A stretch of 64,000 nucleotides of DNA from Chalara sp. BL73 (lineage: Eukaryota; Ascomycota; Leotiomycetes; Helotiales). The DNA lies in assembly GCA_918026815.1 (NCBI GenBank), contig CAKJVC010000064.1, positions 37,482 through 101,481 of the forward strand, given 5' to 3'. Position numbers and translations under genes: made by a program. Shown piece by piece: positions 34,909-48,400 of this stretch; the first letter of the stretch is position 1; each line of letters opens with the position of its first letter. The notes beneath the pieces were generated by a model. That model was not told where the DNA came from. It was given only the letters and a program-made list of their open reading frames with translations, and ran no database searches.

Positions 34909-36319
34909 ATGTTGAAGAGAAAGTCACATTCGAAGTCGAGGAATGGTTGTCAGCCCTGCAAGAAGCGTCATCTGAAGGTTCGTTATGCTCGCCACGTGAT
35001 ATACTTCCGCCATAATCAAACATTCCTCAAGATGCAGATTTGACTAACAAATTGAGTAGTGTGATGAGCAGAGACCTTCATGCGCAAATTGTCTTATTCG
35101 CAAGATCGATTGTGGTTACCAGACAAGCCCAGACTGCAGCGGCGACAATGCCTCACCGCTTCCATCATCCCCAAAGGTGACAGCACGAAGTAGTTCGAAG
35201 GGGATCTCAAGACGATCTAATAAAGGATACCGGCCCATCACCTTCAACGAACCAATCAAGGACGTTCTCCCCGCCGTGTTCCCAACCCCATCGCCGCTAT
35301 CCTTTTCCAGCACACCAGAAGCCCACCGGCTCCTCGAACTTCAACTAATGCACCGCTGGTCGACACGAACCTGCAACGGCTGCACCTGCTCCACAGAAGA
35401 CCAAGCCTACATGCAAACCTCATTCATGCACCATGCGCTCAACCACAGCTACCTCATGAACGGCTTGCTTGCGCTTGCCGCTCTCGACCTCGCGCTCTCC
35501 TCTCCCTCTAGTGCCCTCTCACAAAACTATCTTTGCTCTGCATTAGAATATAGCAACAGAACTAGCGCCGAGTACCGGCTCCAGCTGGGCGACGTCAACA
35601 GCCAGAACATCCAGCTCCTGTATCTGGGTGGCATAGCGTTGTCTGCGATCCACCTGGCGATGCCGAGTAAGGAGTTAAGAACGCTGGAGCGGATCATAGT
35701 TTTTTTTGATATCGTCCTTGGCGCGTACGCGATTGCGTGTACGAATATCCGGTGGTTCATCAGCGGCGAATATCCTGTGATGCAAATCATCAATTACGTG
35801 CTTAGGGATACGGCGTCATTAGACCTCATCGACCCAGAAACGACGGCCGCGCTCGACCGTTTGACACTTGTTGGCCAACGGATATATGTGCCCCTCCCAA
35901 ACCCACCGATACTTGGTGGAGAGGAAGGCACAGTACTTTCTAGCGAAGTGCCGTGTTACATCATTGCGATTGCCCAGCTGAAGACTAGCTTCGCGGAGGA
36001 TGTCCGTGCCGTGATGAAGGGGTTCTGGATGTCGGCTTTTACAGCCGCCGGGTCAGAATTTGCTATGTATGTAAGGGGTCGAGAGCCCATGGCTCTTTTT
36101 ATTCTTATGCATATAGCTGTTCTGATGGACAGGTCAAGGCGAGATCCGACACTGTGGTGGGCGCAGTCAGTAGGAAAGAACCTGGTAGGAGAAATCTCGG
36201 AGATTCTGCAAGATTCTCAAATTTGGTTGATGAAGGAAGGAAACGAGAGTATTAGATGGGCAAGAAAACAGGTTGGATTGCCAGATCTGGACTTTAGCAC
36301 TCTTGCATATGACCGTTGA
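34909..36319 (+). CDS. Zn2Cys6 transcription factor (UPC2-like architecture)
   Basis: Two exons (34909-34977, 35060-36319), about 442 residues. The zinc cluster is split by the intron. The first two cysteines lie in exon 1 (GCQPCKKRHLK) and the remaining four in exon 2 (CDEQRPSCANCLIRKIDC), giving C-x2-C-x6-C-x6-C-x2-C-x6-C. The middle part carries LLELQLMHRWSTRTC and a His/Leu-rich helical segment (FMHHALNHSYLMNGLLALAALDLA), the pattern of the fungal factor group that includes UPC2-like and cluster-specific regulators. No long trans-activation tail is evident. It is the last gene before the repeat-rich block and the only regulator in the accessory group, so it is a candidate pathway-specific activator (inference). 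Confidence 0.92.
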
Positions 36320-37409
36320 CATTTCATAAGGCATAGAACTAATAGAAGTGTAAATGCAACCACCCACCGTCTGTTATGCGTGAGAAACGTATTTCCGGCC
36401 TCTTAGTTTATTCTGCGTTCGATTTATCCTATTCTAAGCACATGGATTCAAGCCCGAGGCAGAAAACTACTTAAGAAACTATTCGTGAACGTCGGATCAC
36501 CAGAATCTTCAAATGCTGTGTATGGGCGACCTTTTATCCATTCTGTGTGGTTGATTGTAAGCAGGCGCCAAATGAGAAAGGGTTTATATCAGTTGTTTTA
36601 CGATCTAAGTACAACTTACGTTTGATTGTTTCTTGCAAAGTAGCAGTTGCTGTGAGCTGAATTTGTGCTGTTGGATAGACCAAGATACTGGATGGATCAA
36701 GTAACTGTAACGACGCAAGGAATCACGGGCTAGAATAGAGGCATATGGGAGTGCGTACAATAGGCTGATAGTGATTGCCTTATAGGTCTAAAGTACTAAG
36801 GATACAAAAACATGAGGAGCAACTGTAGAGAATAGGAACAGGCCTTTATATAGGCGACTCCGACTCTCCCCCGTATTGGGTCTGAAACCCCTCATACCCT
36901 GATCATCACCCCTTGCTCCTGTATCATGACTTCCGTGCCGTGCCCTGGGCATACCGATTGTTACAGTAACTGAAGAAATCAAATGTAGCTCCCTAGAAAG
37001 AATTTACTCAAGTCATACAAGTTCAAGAGCCTTGGTGTCATATATCTTGCAATCTTCCTAGTACAGGAGATAGTTGAATGTCCTTTTTTAAGAAGGAATC
37101 GACGAATTTTCCAACAATTTAGTCTTAAATGGTTCTTGGTGCGTTCAAAGCGATTGTATATATTTAAATAAGCCCAGATGTAGGCTAACAATGTCACTGA
37201 ATCAAGCACGTTATACCGCTTTACAAACTGTCGCCAATATTTAATAGCTTTAAACTGCCAGCTGGAAAATTTTGACAAGAGCACAAATTGTGCAAACAAC
37301 GACAAAATGTGGGCTCTAGAACAAAAGACTTTTGAAGCTTGGCAAAGTGCCTAGCATCATGAAATAATTTTGCGGAACACTATAATTTTGAAACGATATT
37401 GTCGGTTGC
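36320..37409. other. Intergenic border region
   Basis: About 1.1 kb without a gene. A 108-codon minus-strand frame (36979-37305) is Arg/Lys/Tyr/Phe-rich and could be a worn transposon fragment, but nothing in it is diagnostic. Composition is still mixed, unlike the AT-rich block to the right. Confidence 0.35.
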
Positions 37410-37859
37410 CTACAGTGTCGGAATGCCTATCACGTAGCAAAAGGCGTAGTAGCTATTGGCTACGCTCGTGCTGGTGTGATTGTGGTTCTGGTTGATTGAT
37501 TGTTCTAAGCTACAGTGTCGGGAGGTTGTAGGTCCTGAAAGGACCCACAACTTCGCGCTCACGTGATTCTATTTACATGCGTTCCAACAGATATATACTG
37601 TACCTAAGCTGGGGTAAAATAAAGGCGCTCGTTAGGTGTAACAATCGAAAATAGAAAGCTTGCTTTTTAATTCTATAAATTATCACGTATTTATATGGGG
37701 GCCAGCCCCCAAACCCCCAGATTTCGCTGCGTTTAAAAGACTTTTGTAACGATCGCAATAGGAATAGGTTTTACCGCTACGCCAGCTGGCCAAAAAGGCA
37801 CTTGAATTGACCGAAAGGTCAATTCCCTATTCCGCTATATATAGGTCACGTACCGTGAC
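37410..37859. repeat. Hairpin cluster and 12-bp direct repeat at the edge of the AT-rich block
   Basis: CTACAGTGTCGG occurs at 37410-37421 and again at 37510-37521. A 27-nt hairpin (12-bp stem with one mismatch, loop GAA) occupies 37525-37551. TGGGGGC/GCCCCCA pairs at 37696-37711, AATTGACC/GGTCAATT with a GAAA loop at 37805-37824, and GTCACG/CGTGAC at 37845-37859. Such hairpins are typical of transposon termini, and Helitrons end in one. The match to any particular element is unproven. Confidence 0.5.
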
Positions 37860-38932
37860 AACTTTACGGCTTGGATTCGGTCTGTAACTACCTGAAAACT
37901 ACGTTACAAGCTCGAAAACTAAAAAATATTACTATTCTTATTTAGTTTACTAGCTTTCTTCGTATATAATTCTGCCAGCTAAACATAGCGCTTCGAGATT
38001 TCTTTGTAGTGCTTTGCAATTTAATGTATACGTTTTGCACGAAAACAACAAAAAACTCGAATTTAACCTGTAGTTTCAGTTTACGAGTAAAAATTGTTAG
38101 TTACAAGCTATAAAAATGTATATACTAAGTGTAAATTTACGAGCAACACAACTACAAAGCACCGAAAATATATTAATAAAAGCAATACGCCGAAAAAAAC
38201 GAACAGAAAAAAAACTTTTAGCAGTTAAAAAAGCTACAAAAATAACAAGCTTAGTAGCTGCAGCTGTATTTACGGCTGCAGCAACTGTAGCAGCTGTAGC
38301 TTGACTATTTACAAGTTCGTAACGTTAGTTATAAATCGAAAAGCAAAAAAAACAATTCGTAAACTTACGAAAACTGCACCGGATTTCTTTATTATTATAG
38401 TAGCAATTAATACAACTATTTTCGAAATACTTATTTACTGTAATACAAACAGTTCAAACTTTAGCCGGCCGAGTACAAGTACAGTGTTTACAGTTTGTAG
38501 CTTTTTTTTTTTCAACTATATAACTTAATAGCGCTTTTATATTTGAAAAGCGACTTGTATTAGCAAACTGATTTGAGCGCAAAACGAAATTTCGAACAGT
38601 TAGCATAGCAGCTAAAGCAACTATAACAGTAGTAAAGTAAGCCGGAAAAACAAGTTTCGAGTTTAATATAGTTAACAATAATAAAATCAATTTAAAAAAC
38701 ACTCGTAAATTTACTGTAGTTATCGGTTTTTTTATTTTCGTTTTTATTTTTATTTTTATTTTTATTTTTATTTTTATTACTACTAAGCCGAACTTAAGTT
38801 GGAACAACAGGAATAACTGCTTTATTTTTTTTTTTTTTTTTTAAAATAGTAAAATATAGATTTTGTAAAAACAAAAAGCATTGCGATAGTGTTATTAATT
38901 AATTTCAAGTAGTTGTAGTAGTAGTTGTAGTA
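37860..38932. other. RIP-like AT-rich segment left of Copia A
   Basis: Very AT-rich with no gene. It contains short low-complexity frames (Ala/Lys-rich at 38116-38304), the hexamer array at 38741-38778, a poly-T near 38825-38842 and GTA/GTT repeats at about 38911-38937. It may be the 3' part of the Helitron, since the helicase C-terminus lies just across Copia A, but I could not read homologous coding text here. Confidence 0.4.
38741..38778 (+). repeat. (TTTTTA)n microsatellite
   Basis: About six consecutive TTTTTA units, followed by TTAC. Confidence 0.85.
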
Positions 38933-38937
38933 GTAGT

Positions 38938-39158
38938 TGTTGAGAATTGGTGGTGTAGCCCACCCGTAAAGCATGGGCCATACCTCATGTGATAGCTTAG
39001 TCATCAGTGAAAGGGTCGCACCCCTTTTACTGAGCACCTCCGTAGAGCTCTACAATTAATCAATCCATTCTTCCTGAACTATTGCAATTGGCAGACTTTG
39101 CGTATAGCACAAGCTTCCCCAAGTTGACTGTAGTCAACTTACTATACTTATTTTAATA
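38938..39158 (+). repeat. Copia A 5' LTR
   Basis: The 221-bp terminal repeat starts TGTTGAGAATTGG and ends TTTTAATA, where copy B still has the canonical CA end. Confidence 0.92.
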
Positions 39159-42100
39159 AGTTATAAGCTCGAGTTCGCACTGTAAGTGTACGAAAAAAGC
39201 CAGAAGAAAAAAGCTAATCGAAAAAAAAAGCAAACTGTCAAAAACGACTATTTGCAGCTTAACGGACTTATTACGACAGTAAAAGCTACACAAAAAGCAA
39301 CGGACTGCTAATAACACGAAAACAACGAACTGCTAATATATACAAAAACGACGAATAGCCAATAAAACAGCAACGGACTTTTAGTCGAATTTACAAAGCA
39401 TACAAATTGCTATTTTTACTATATTAACAAATTTTAACCCGAAAACTACTATACGACAACTTTTACATTTTACTTATAATATAAAAACTACTATACGACA
39501 GCTTTTTTTTTTTTTACTTCGAACTTCGCTAAACGCGTTTAATAAAAAACTAAACAATTCGACATAAATCACGTTAGCAAAACAAAACGGCCTGTAAAAA
39601 CTTTAAGCCAAAATATATAAAAAAACTAGTTCGAACTGCTAAAGCTGTATTTTATAAAAAAAAAAATCGTTTTTGTAATAAAAAAAACAATTAAAAAGCA
39701 TACTTAAATTATTTTAACACTACAAAAAAATAACACATTTTTTAAAGCATAAAACAACGAAAAAAAAAACAAGTATACAATAGCGTTTGCTAAAACGTTA
39801 TTTATACTACGAATTTGCATCGATTCTATAAACAAAAAGCTTATAAAAAAGTTTGCAACTGTAAAAAACAAATAAATAAACTTACGGCTTAAATACTTTC
39901 GAACACGCTTGTATACACGCTGCTAAAACTTGAAAAAACTAACTACTTTTAAAATGCAAAAAAGCACGAAAATTAAAAACGCGTAAATTAAACTAAAAAA
40001 GCTTTAACGACGGATCGTTGCGAACGATTTAGCTATAACTGCATTTTTTACGAAAAAACACTTGTTTAACTATTTGCTCGGCGAATTTCCAAAAAGCTAC
40101 AAAACTATTTGTAACGTTATCGACGCTTAGCCGAACTTTTTAACTTAAAACAAGCTATATATTTTCAACAAACGTTAAAACTAGTTAAATGCAAAAAAAG
40201 CAACAGTTACAGTATTCGCAGCTTAGCATATTACGAACTGCAAAACAAAAACTTTAAAACTGCAATACTTTAAGCTTTGCAGTAAAAGCTTTAAATCGAA
40301 AAACTTAAAATACTAGTTTTGCAATAGCTGCAATTACCGATTTTTTAATTGCAAATAAAAAAAAGTTGCTTAAAACGTTGTTCGCGAAAAACGGCAAATT
40401 TAGCGCTAGCGCCGAAACTAACAAAACAACTAAACACTTAAGTACAAATACTCGGAAAAAAGTTACTATAAAGCCGAATTAAACTTAAAAACGTTATTGC
40501 TAAACTTCGACTTAAAAAAACTTATTTACAGTTTAAACAACAAAAAAACGGCTGCAATTTTTTTAAAAAACGCTCGTAAAATTCTTTATTTTTAATAAGC
40601 TTTAAACTTCGAAGCTTTTTTTTATATAATTAACCAATTTTACTTTTTTAAGCGTTTTTTAATTAAAATACCGAAACGCAGAATAAAAGTTAAAAAAAAG
40701 CAATTAAATTTAAATTATATAAGTACAGTTAAACTACAAATCAAAAATAAATTTTTTTTTTTGTTATTAAATATACTATACGTTTTTAAACTAAAAGTAA
40801 ACTTTTTTTTAAATAAAAAAGTTTGCGTAAATAGTTTTACAAGTTTTTTCGATAACAAATGTATATAGTACAAAAAAAGTAACTGTACAGTTATTACAAT
40901 ACGTTTTACAAATAAAGTTTATATAGTTTTTAATATCGCTAATAACTACAACGAAACAGCGTTTATAGCAAAAAATATTTAACTAACAACTTTTTTTAAA
41001 ATAACTTTAAATTAGCTTAAAAAACTTATTACAAACTTGTAAACTTGCTGTTGCGCTTTTTTTGCAACCGAAAAGTTAAATACGAATATAGCAAATAATT
41101 TAGCTATAAACTGTAACGCTAAAGTAACGGCTCGTTATTAATTATATTATCGACGATTTATATACTTCGAAAAAAAAGTAATTTGTAAACTTTATATAGT
41201 AACAACTTTAAAAAACAAAATTAAAGTTTTACTTTTTAATTATATTTATAAAGTTTATGCTTTAACTAAATTAAAAAATCGCTTTAACTGTAAATTAACA
41301 CTATAAAAACTTTACATTTTCGATTTAGTATTTGTAAACGTATACAAACTTTTTTTTATTACAGCTCGCGAAAACAAATACTTCGCTAAAGTAATCGACA
41401 ACGCAATTCGCAAAGTGTAAATTTTAACTACAAAAACAAAACAAAAAATAGTTTTTAATTTTTAAGCTTAAAAAAAGCAAATAAAACTAAAGTTCGGCTG
41501 TAAAGTCGTAAACGTAAAATCAAATAATGCCGCAAAGCTAAAAAAGTTTTTAAACGACTAGTACCGGCAAAACGACATCCGACTATAATATACTGTTGTT
41601 TATAAATTACACTAAAACAATATTATCGAAAAATATATTTAAACAGCCGAAAACTTTGCGAAAACTATACTTAAAAAAGCAAGTTTGTTTATAAAATTTT
41701 AAAACGAAGCTGTAAAAACTAATACGTATTTACAAAACTGTACAACAACAAAACTAATAATTAACAACAAAAAAATTTCACTCGAAAAAGCTTATATAAA
41801 CGAAAAACTTTTAATTAATTATATTCGCGTATAAAAAAGCAAATACTATTTATATATAAATCCGAAATTACTTTTTGCTAAAAAAAAATATAACAAACTC
41901 GTCGATAAAAGTTATGTTAGCGTGTTTATAAATTACTGCTAAAATACAATTTATTAATTTAAAGTTTACGTGCTAAACTTAAAATATATAATTAAAACTA
42001 AAGTGTTACGAATCGACAAAAACGTTAAAAAAAAAACAGTAAAACTAAAACTATAAAACGCAAGCAGTTCGCAAAGCACATCGAATTCGCTTTTAAACAA

Positions 42101-43304
42101 AGCTTTAAAAAAGCGTTTTTCTAGTACTAGTACAGCAAAAAAAAAAACTATTTTTTAAATTGTCGATTTAAAGTTAATACTTAAAATTATAAACAATTTC
42201 GAAATTCGAATATTAACAACAATTAAGCTTGTAAAAAACAGCGGATCCGTTACAAAAACTTAAAAAGATTTTATAGCTAAACTAATTACAGTCGAGCTTT
42301 TCGACAAAACAAATAACGAGTTAATTAGCAAAAAATTAAAAACTTTAAAACTCGAATTTAAGCTTTTATTAAACACGTTTAACAAGCTAATTACTAAATA
42401 TATTTAACAAAATGTTGCTTTAACGTTACAAGCTAAAACAACTGTTAAAACTAACTTAAAATTACTTTAAAATAAGCTGTTAAACTTGAAGTTTTTTTAA
42501 TTTTTTAAATTCGGCTCGAAAAATCAAGCCGAATTTAGCTGTAAAAAATACTTTTTACAAAAACGTTACAAAAATTAAACTGCCGAAAACAACGACAAAA
42601 AGCCGGCAAAAAAAATCTTTAAAACTATACTAGCTTTCGTAACAAACGATTTTTTCGCTAACTTTTTTTCGATCGAAACAAACGAATTAATACTAACTAG
42701 TATTGTTGTTAACAGAATTTTTATTTTTACAACTTATAAACAAACTATAAATAATTTTAATTACAGCTCGCAATAGCGAAACGCTATAAAAATAAAATTT
42801 GCTTTTTTCGCTGCTAATAAAATTTAAAAAAAAAAACTTAAATTAAAAAACTACAACGAAGTTTTTACTAAGTAAGTTTTTACAGTTAAAACAATTTCGA
42901 AAAAATTAATAAAACGTTTTAAAGTTAAACTAGTTGTTCGAAGTTTTTTATAAATTTACGAACAAAACTACTTCGAAATTTTTGCGTTAACAGTTCGAAT
43001 AAATACGTTACGAATTTTGTTAGCTATAGTCGCAACTAAAAATCTGAAATGTTACTATTTCGATATTAAAAACGCGTTTACCGAATTCGTTTTTTAAAAA
43101 AAAATTTATTTAGCAAAACTTAACAGTATAACAGTTCGTAATAAATATGTTTTACAAGTTTTACAAAACTTTTACAAACTAAAACAAACCGCAAAAAATT
43201 AAAACCTGTTTTACAAATTTTATTTATTTGCAAAAAATTTTGTTTAAAACTTAGCAAACTCGTATTTATTTACGCACGCGCAGCTCGGCTTGATTTTATT
43301 TGTT

Positions 43305-44303
43305 TACGTCGACGATATAGTATTTGCAGCGTTTAAAACAACCGACGTCGAATAATTCGACAATTATTTCTTTTTGCGATTTACAGCTAAAAACTTAAAA
43401 AAAATCAAAAAAATTTTAAATATACAAATTACTTAAAACCGGAAAACAAAAAAACTATAAATCGATTAAAAACAATATTTAAACGCTGTTTTAAACCGTT
43501 ACAAGTTTATATATAGCATTTATAAAAAAAAGCTTACTTTTATTAAAAACTACGACAATTTGCAGTTTGCAAAATTTAATAACTAACAAATCGACGTTAA
43601 CGAATATTAACAAGTTATAAACAGCTTAATATATAGCATAGTTTATATTTGCTTAAACAAAGCTTTTTGCTTCGAAAAGTTTAACTAGTTTATAAAAAAT
43701 TTCGTAAACTACTACAGTAACGCGCTTAAAAAACTTATACGATATTTACAAATTACTATAGCACAAAAAGTGCAATACAAGCTAAAAAAAAACCGCAATT
43801 TAGTATTTTATTTAAACGCTAACTAAACAAAAAACAAAACAAACTGTAAAAGCACTTTAAACAACGTTGTTATACTTTACAGAAAAGCCGTTTTCTGGAA
43901 AAGTATAAAACAAACTTCGGTAGTCGTATTTAACACAAAATTAAAATACGTTACAATAGCTATATACGCTAAAACAAGCTAATAGCTAGCACAGATTTTT
44001 CGTAATATAAAACACGCAAAGTATATCGGAGAACTTTCGCGAACTGTAAAAATTCGCGAAAACAATTAAAAAACGCTAGTTTTAGTTAAAAACTTTTATT
44101 TGCACAAACGCTTAAAACATATCGATATTTGCTACTACTATATTCGTGACTTAGCCGAAAAAAAACAAATACAAGTAACGTACGTGCTTACAAAGTCTAT
44201 GTTCGCAAATAAGCTAACAAAGCTTTTTAAGTGTGTCGCTTTCAAAAAATACTGCTGCTTATTAAAGCTAGTAAAAAAACAAAAACGGTTTTTTGTTTAA
44301 AAA
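43305..44303 (+). pseudogene. Copia A pol remnant: reverse transcriptase catalytic box to RNase H
   Basis: TAC GTC GAC GAT at 43305-43316 preserves the YVDD box. Downstream the same strand carries the RNase H end, of which 44100-44300 is still open (66 codons) and matches the usual copia KHIDI...LTK region. Stops between them disable the polyprotein. Confidence 0.85.
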
Positions 44304-44403
44304 AAAAACGCCAAAATCAAGTAAAAGCAAAAAAACAAAAAAAAACAGTAAAAAAGCAGTAAAAACTAAGCACATGCTTTATTACAAATGTACTAAATAA
44401 AAG

Positions 44404-44624
44404 TGTTAAGAATTGGTAGTATAGCCCACCCGTAAAGCATGGGCTATATTTCATGTGATAGCTTAGTTATCAGTGAAAAGGTCGCACCCCTTTTACTAAG
44501 CACCTCCGTAAAGCTTTACAATTAATCAATCCATTCTTCCTGAACCACTGCAATTGGCAGACCTTGCGTACAGCACAAGCTTCCCCAAGTTGACTGTGGT
44601 CAACTTACCATACTTATTTCAATA
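44404..44624 (+). repeat. Copia A 3' LTR
   Basis: The same 221 bp as the 5' LTR. By hand alignment it differs at about 18 positions, all C/T or G/A transitions. Confidence 0.92.
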
Positions 44625-44689
44625 GTAGTTGTAATTGTTGTATAAAGAAAAACTGAAAAGTTAAAATTATTTTAAAATAATAAAACTAA

Positions 44690-45189
44690 GCAAATAAGTT
44701 ATAAACAGTTTTTGCTTTTTACAGTTACGAGTGTTACAGGTTTTACAGGTGTATAGCTACAATAATTGCGCATTTCTACAAGTAAAATCTAGTTTTCGAT
44801 TTTTGAAAATAGCTGATTTTTTGCTTGTAAATTGTTTAAAGTTAAAAAAACTTTTAAAAAGCAAATTATTTAAAGTTTTTACTCGTAAAACCGCAATATA
44901 TAAAAAGCCGATATAGTGCTTTTTTTAATTTAAGTTTAATACAACTTGAAAAAAAGTTAATTTTTAACTTTTGTAAACTGTAATAGCGTAAGCAAACCGT
45001 AAAAAAAACTAGGTCTGTAAGCAAAAAATGCTTTTATAATTATAAGTATAAAAAAAAAGCAAAATAAAAACAACTTCAGGCGAACAGTCTGGAAAATCCG
45101 AGCCGGTATAAGTGTTAAAGCGAATAAGCAATACCGAAAACATAGTCGTAGAAAGCGTTGTACTCGTAAACTACGATATATTAATAATA
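44690..45189 (-). pseudogene. Helitron PIF1 helicase, C-terminal part
   Basis: Minus-strand reading gives LLIRFNTYTGSDFPDCSP, then RFAYAITVYKS (the conserved LAYAITVHKSQG helicase motif with RIP-type changes), and further on FLYIAVLRVKTLNNLLF (the SYVAVSRVKTL motif). It joins in frame to the part at 50831 if Copia B and one copy of its GTTTT duplication are disregarded. Several stops make it non-functional. Confidence 0.85.
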
Positions 45190-45194
45190 GTTTT

Positions 45195-45421
45195 TGTTGA
45201 GAATTGGTGGTGTAGCCCACCCGTAAGGCATGGGCCATACCTTATGTGATAGCTTAGTCATCAGTGAAAGGGTCGCACCCCTTTTACTGAGCACTTCTGC
45301 AAAGCTTCTCAATTAATCAATTAATTCTCCCTGAACCACTACAATTCGGCAAACCTTGCGTACAGCACAAGCTTCCTTTCTTTAAGTTAACTGTAGTTAA
45401 TTTAGCATACTTATTTCAACA
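45195..45421 (+). repeat. Copia B 5' LTR
   Basis: 227 bp, TG...CA ends, followed by AGTTATAAGCTCGAGTTCGC as in copy A. Confidence 0.92.
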
Positions 45422-48400
45422 AGTTATAAGCTCGAGTTCGCACTGTAAATGTACAAAAAAAGCCAAAAAAAAAAGCTAATCGAAAATAAAAGTAAACTGC
45501 TAAAAACGACTATTTGCAGTTTAACAGACTTATTACGACAGTAAAAGCTACTTAAAAAGCGACAAACAACTAATAAAACAACAACGGACTGCTAGTCGAA
45601 CTTACGAAAGTATACAAATTGCTATTTTAATTATATTAACAAACTTCAATTCGAAAACTACTGTACAACAGTTTTTACACTTTATTTACAACACGAAAAC
45701 TACTATACAACAGCTTTTTGCTTTTTTATTTTGAACTTTGCTAAACATGTTTAACAAAAAGCTAAGCGCAATTCGACATAAATTACATTAGCAAAACAAA
45801 GCGATCTATAAAAACACTTAGCTAAAAAATATAACAAAAATAGTTTAAGTTATTCGAATTATATATAATTAAAAAAAAAAAAAAATTCGTTTTAAAGAAA
45901 ACAGTAGCAAAATACGTATAAATTGCTTTTATACTTAAAACAAACAAAACGCCGAAAAAGTTATAAAACATTAAAAAGCAAAAAAAGCACAAAATAACAT
46001 TTGTAAAAGCACTTTATATACTAACAATTTATATAGACTTTACCGATAATAAATACATAAAAAAATTCGAGTTAGTAAAAAAAAAATAAAAAAACTTGCG
46101 GCTTAAATACTTTTAGTTTTAACTACAAATTCGTTGCGAAAACTTAAATAAACTTACAATATTTAAAATAAAATTAAATGCAAGTATTTAAAGTTTTTAA
46201 ATTAAACTTAAAAAGTTTCAACGTTATATTACAAACGCTAAATTTATTTTAGTTACAGCTTTCAATAAAAAGCGACTATTCGAGTACTTATTTGTAAAAC
46301 TGCTTTTAAAATACGCAGTAACTCGCGCAATATTAAATGCTTAACTAAGCTTAACTGTTTAAAATAAACTGTTTATTTTATAAACGCAAAAAAACTAATT
46401 TAAAACAAATTAAGTTAAAACTGCAACAATTGCAGCTTAACAGTTTGCAAATCGCAAAACACATTTTAAAACTCGAAGCGTAAACTTTAAAGCCGAAAAG
46501 CTAAAGTACTAGTTATACAATAATTGTAACTATCGATTTTTTAACTGCAAATAAAAAAAAACTGCTAAAAGTACAATTCGCGAAAAAAAACAAGTTTAGC
46601 GCTAACGTTGTAAACAGCAAAGCATTTAAAAATTAAAGTATAAATATATAAAAAAAAAACATTATAAAACTAAATTAAACTTAGAAGCGCTATTATTAAA
46701 CTTTAATTTAAAAAAGCTTATTTACAATTTAAACAACGAAAAAACGGCTGCAATTTTTTTAAAAAACATTTATAAAATTTTTTATTTTTAATAAATTTTA
46801 AACTTCGAAGCTTTTTTTTATATAATTAATTAATTTTACTTTTTTAAGCGTTTTTTAATTAAAATACCGAAACGTAAAATAAAAATTAAAAAAAAACAGT
46901 TAAATTTAAATTATATAAGTACAGTTAAGCTACAAGTTAAAAATAAAAAAAATTTTTTGTTATTAAATATATTATATATTTTCAAGTTAAAAATAAACTT
47001 TTTTTTAAGCAAAAAAGTTTGTGTAAATAGTTTTACAAGTTTTTTTAATAATAAATGTATATAGTACAAAAAAAATAACTGCACAATTATTACAGTACGC
47101 TTTACAAATAAAGTTTATATAGTTTTTAATATTGCTAATAATTACGACAAAACAACGTTTACAGCAAAAAATGCTTAATTAACAACTTTTTTTAAAATAA
47201 CTTTAAATTAGTTTAAAAAACTTGTTACGAATTTGCAAACTTGCTATTGCGCTTTTTTTGCAACTAAAAAATTAAATACAAATATAATAAATAATTTAAC
47301 TATAAACTGCAATACTAAAACAACAGTTCGTTATTAACTATATTACTAACAATTTGCATATTTCGAAAAAAAAGTAATTTGTAAATTTTATATAGTAACA
47401 ACTTTAAAAAACAAAATTAAAGTTTTATTTTTTAACTATATTTATAAAGTCTGTGTTTTAATTAAATTAAAAAATCGTTTTAACTGCAAACTAATACTAT
47501 AAAAATTTTATATTTTCGATTTAGTATTTGTAAACGTATATAAACTTTTTTTTATTACAGTTTACAAAAACAAATATTTCGCTAAAATAATCGACAACGC
47601 AATTCGCAAAGTGTAAATTTTAGCTATAAAAACAAAGCGAAAAATAGTTTTTAACTTTTAAGTTTAAAAAAAGCAAATAAAGCTAAAATCCAGCTGTAAA
47701 GTCGTAAACGTAAAATTAAACAATACTACAAAACTAAAAAAGCTTTTAAACGACTAATACCGGCAAAACAGTATTCGATTATAATATATCGTTATTTATA
47801 AATTATACTAAAACAGTATTGCCGAAAAATGCATTTAAACAGCCGAAAATTTTGCGAAAACTATACTTAAAAAAGCAAGCTTGTTTATAAAGTTTTAAAA
47901 CGAAACTGTAAAAACTAATATATATTTACAAAATCGTACTACAACAAAACTAATAATTAACAATAAAAAAATTTTACTCGAAAAAGCTTATACAAATAAA
48001 AAGCTTTTAATCGATTATATTCGCGTATAAAAAAGCAAGTACTATTTATATATAAACTCGAAATTACTTTTAGTTAAAAAAAAATATAATAAGCTTGTCG
48101 ATAAAAGTCGTGTTAGCGTATTTATAAATTACTACTAAAATACAACTTATTAACTTAAAGTTTATACGCTAAACTTAAAATATACAATTAAAGCTAAAAT
48201 GTTACAAATCGACAAAAACGTTAAAAAAAAAACAGTAAATTTAAAATTACGAAACGTAAGCAATTCGCAAAGTATACCGAATTTACTTTTAAACAAAACT
48301 TTAAAAAAGCGCTTTTTTAGTATTAATACAGTAAAAAAAAAAACTATTTTTTAAACTGTCGATTTAAAGTTAATATTTAAAATTATAAACAATTTCGAAA

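Larger units (their letters stand above)
38938..44624 (+). mobile_element. Ty1/copia LTR retrotransposon, copy A (complete, dead)
   Basis: Two 221-bp LTRs bound 5,245 bp of interior, and the element is flanked by 5-bp direct repeats GTAGT (38933-38937 and 44625-44629), its target-site duplication. The 5' LTR is followed by AGTTATAAGCTCGAGTTCGC, the candidate primer-binding region, shared with copy B. Plus-strand reading through many stops gives the copia order. The reverse transcriptase has YVDD at 43305-43316 preceded by LYGLKQ-like text near 43.18 kb. The RNase H C-terminus at 44100-44300 contains LKHIDICYYYIRDL and YVLTKSMFANKLTK. The coding frame is destroyed by RIP-like transitions, so the element cannot move autonomously. 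Confidence 0.93.

Noticed and set aside
36979..37305. 108-codon minus-strand ORF near the repeat border
   Set aside because: Basic and aromatic composition is transposon-like, but no motif supports any family.
38116..38304. Ala/Lys-rich plus-strand ORF
   Set aside because: Low-complexity frame in AT-rich DNA with no homology signal.
44957..45238. 93-codon minus-strand ORF
   Set aside because: It begins inside the Copia B LTR and is in a different frame from the conserved helicase text on the same strand.
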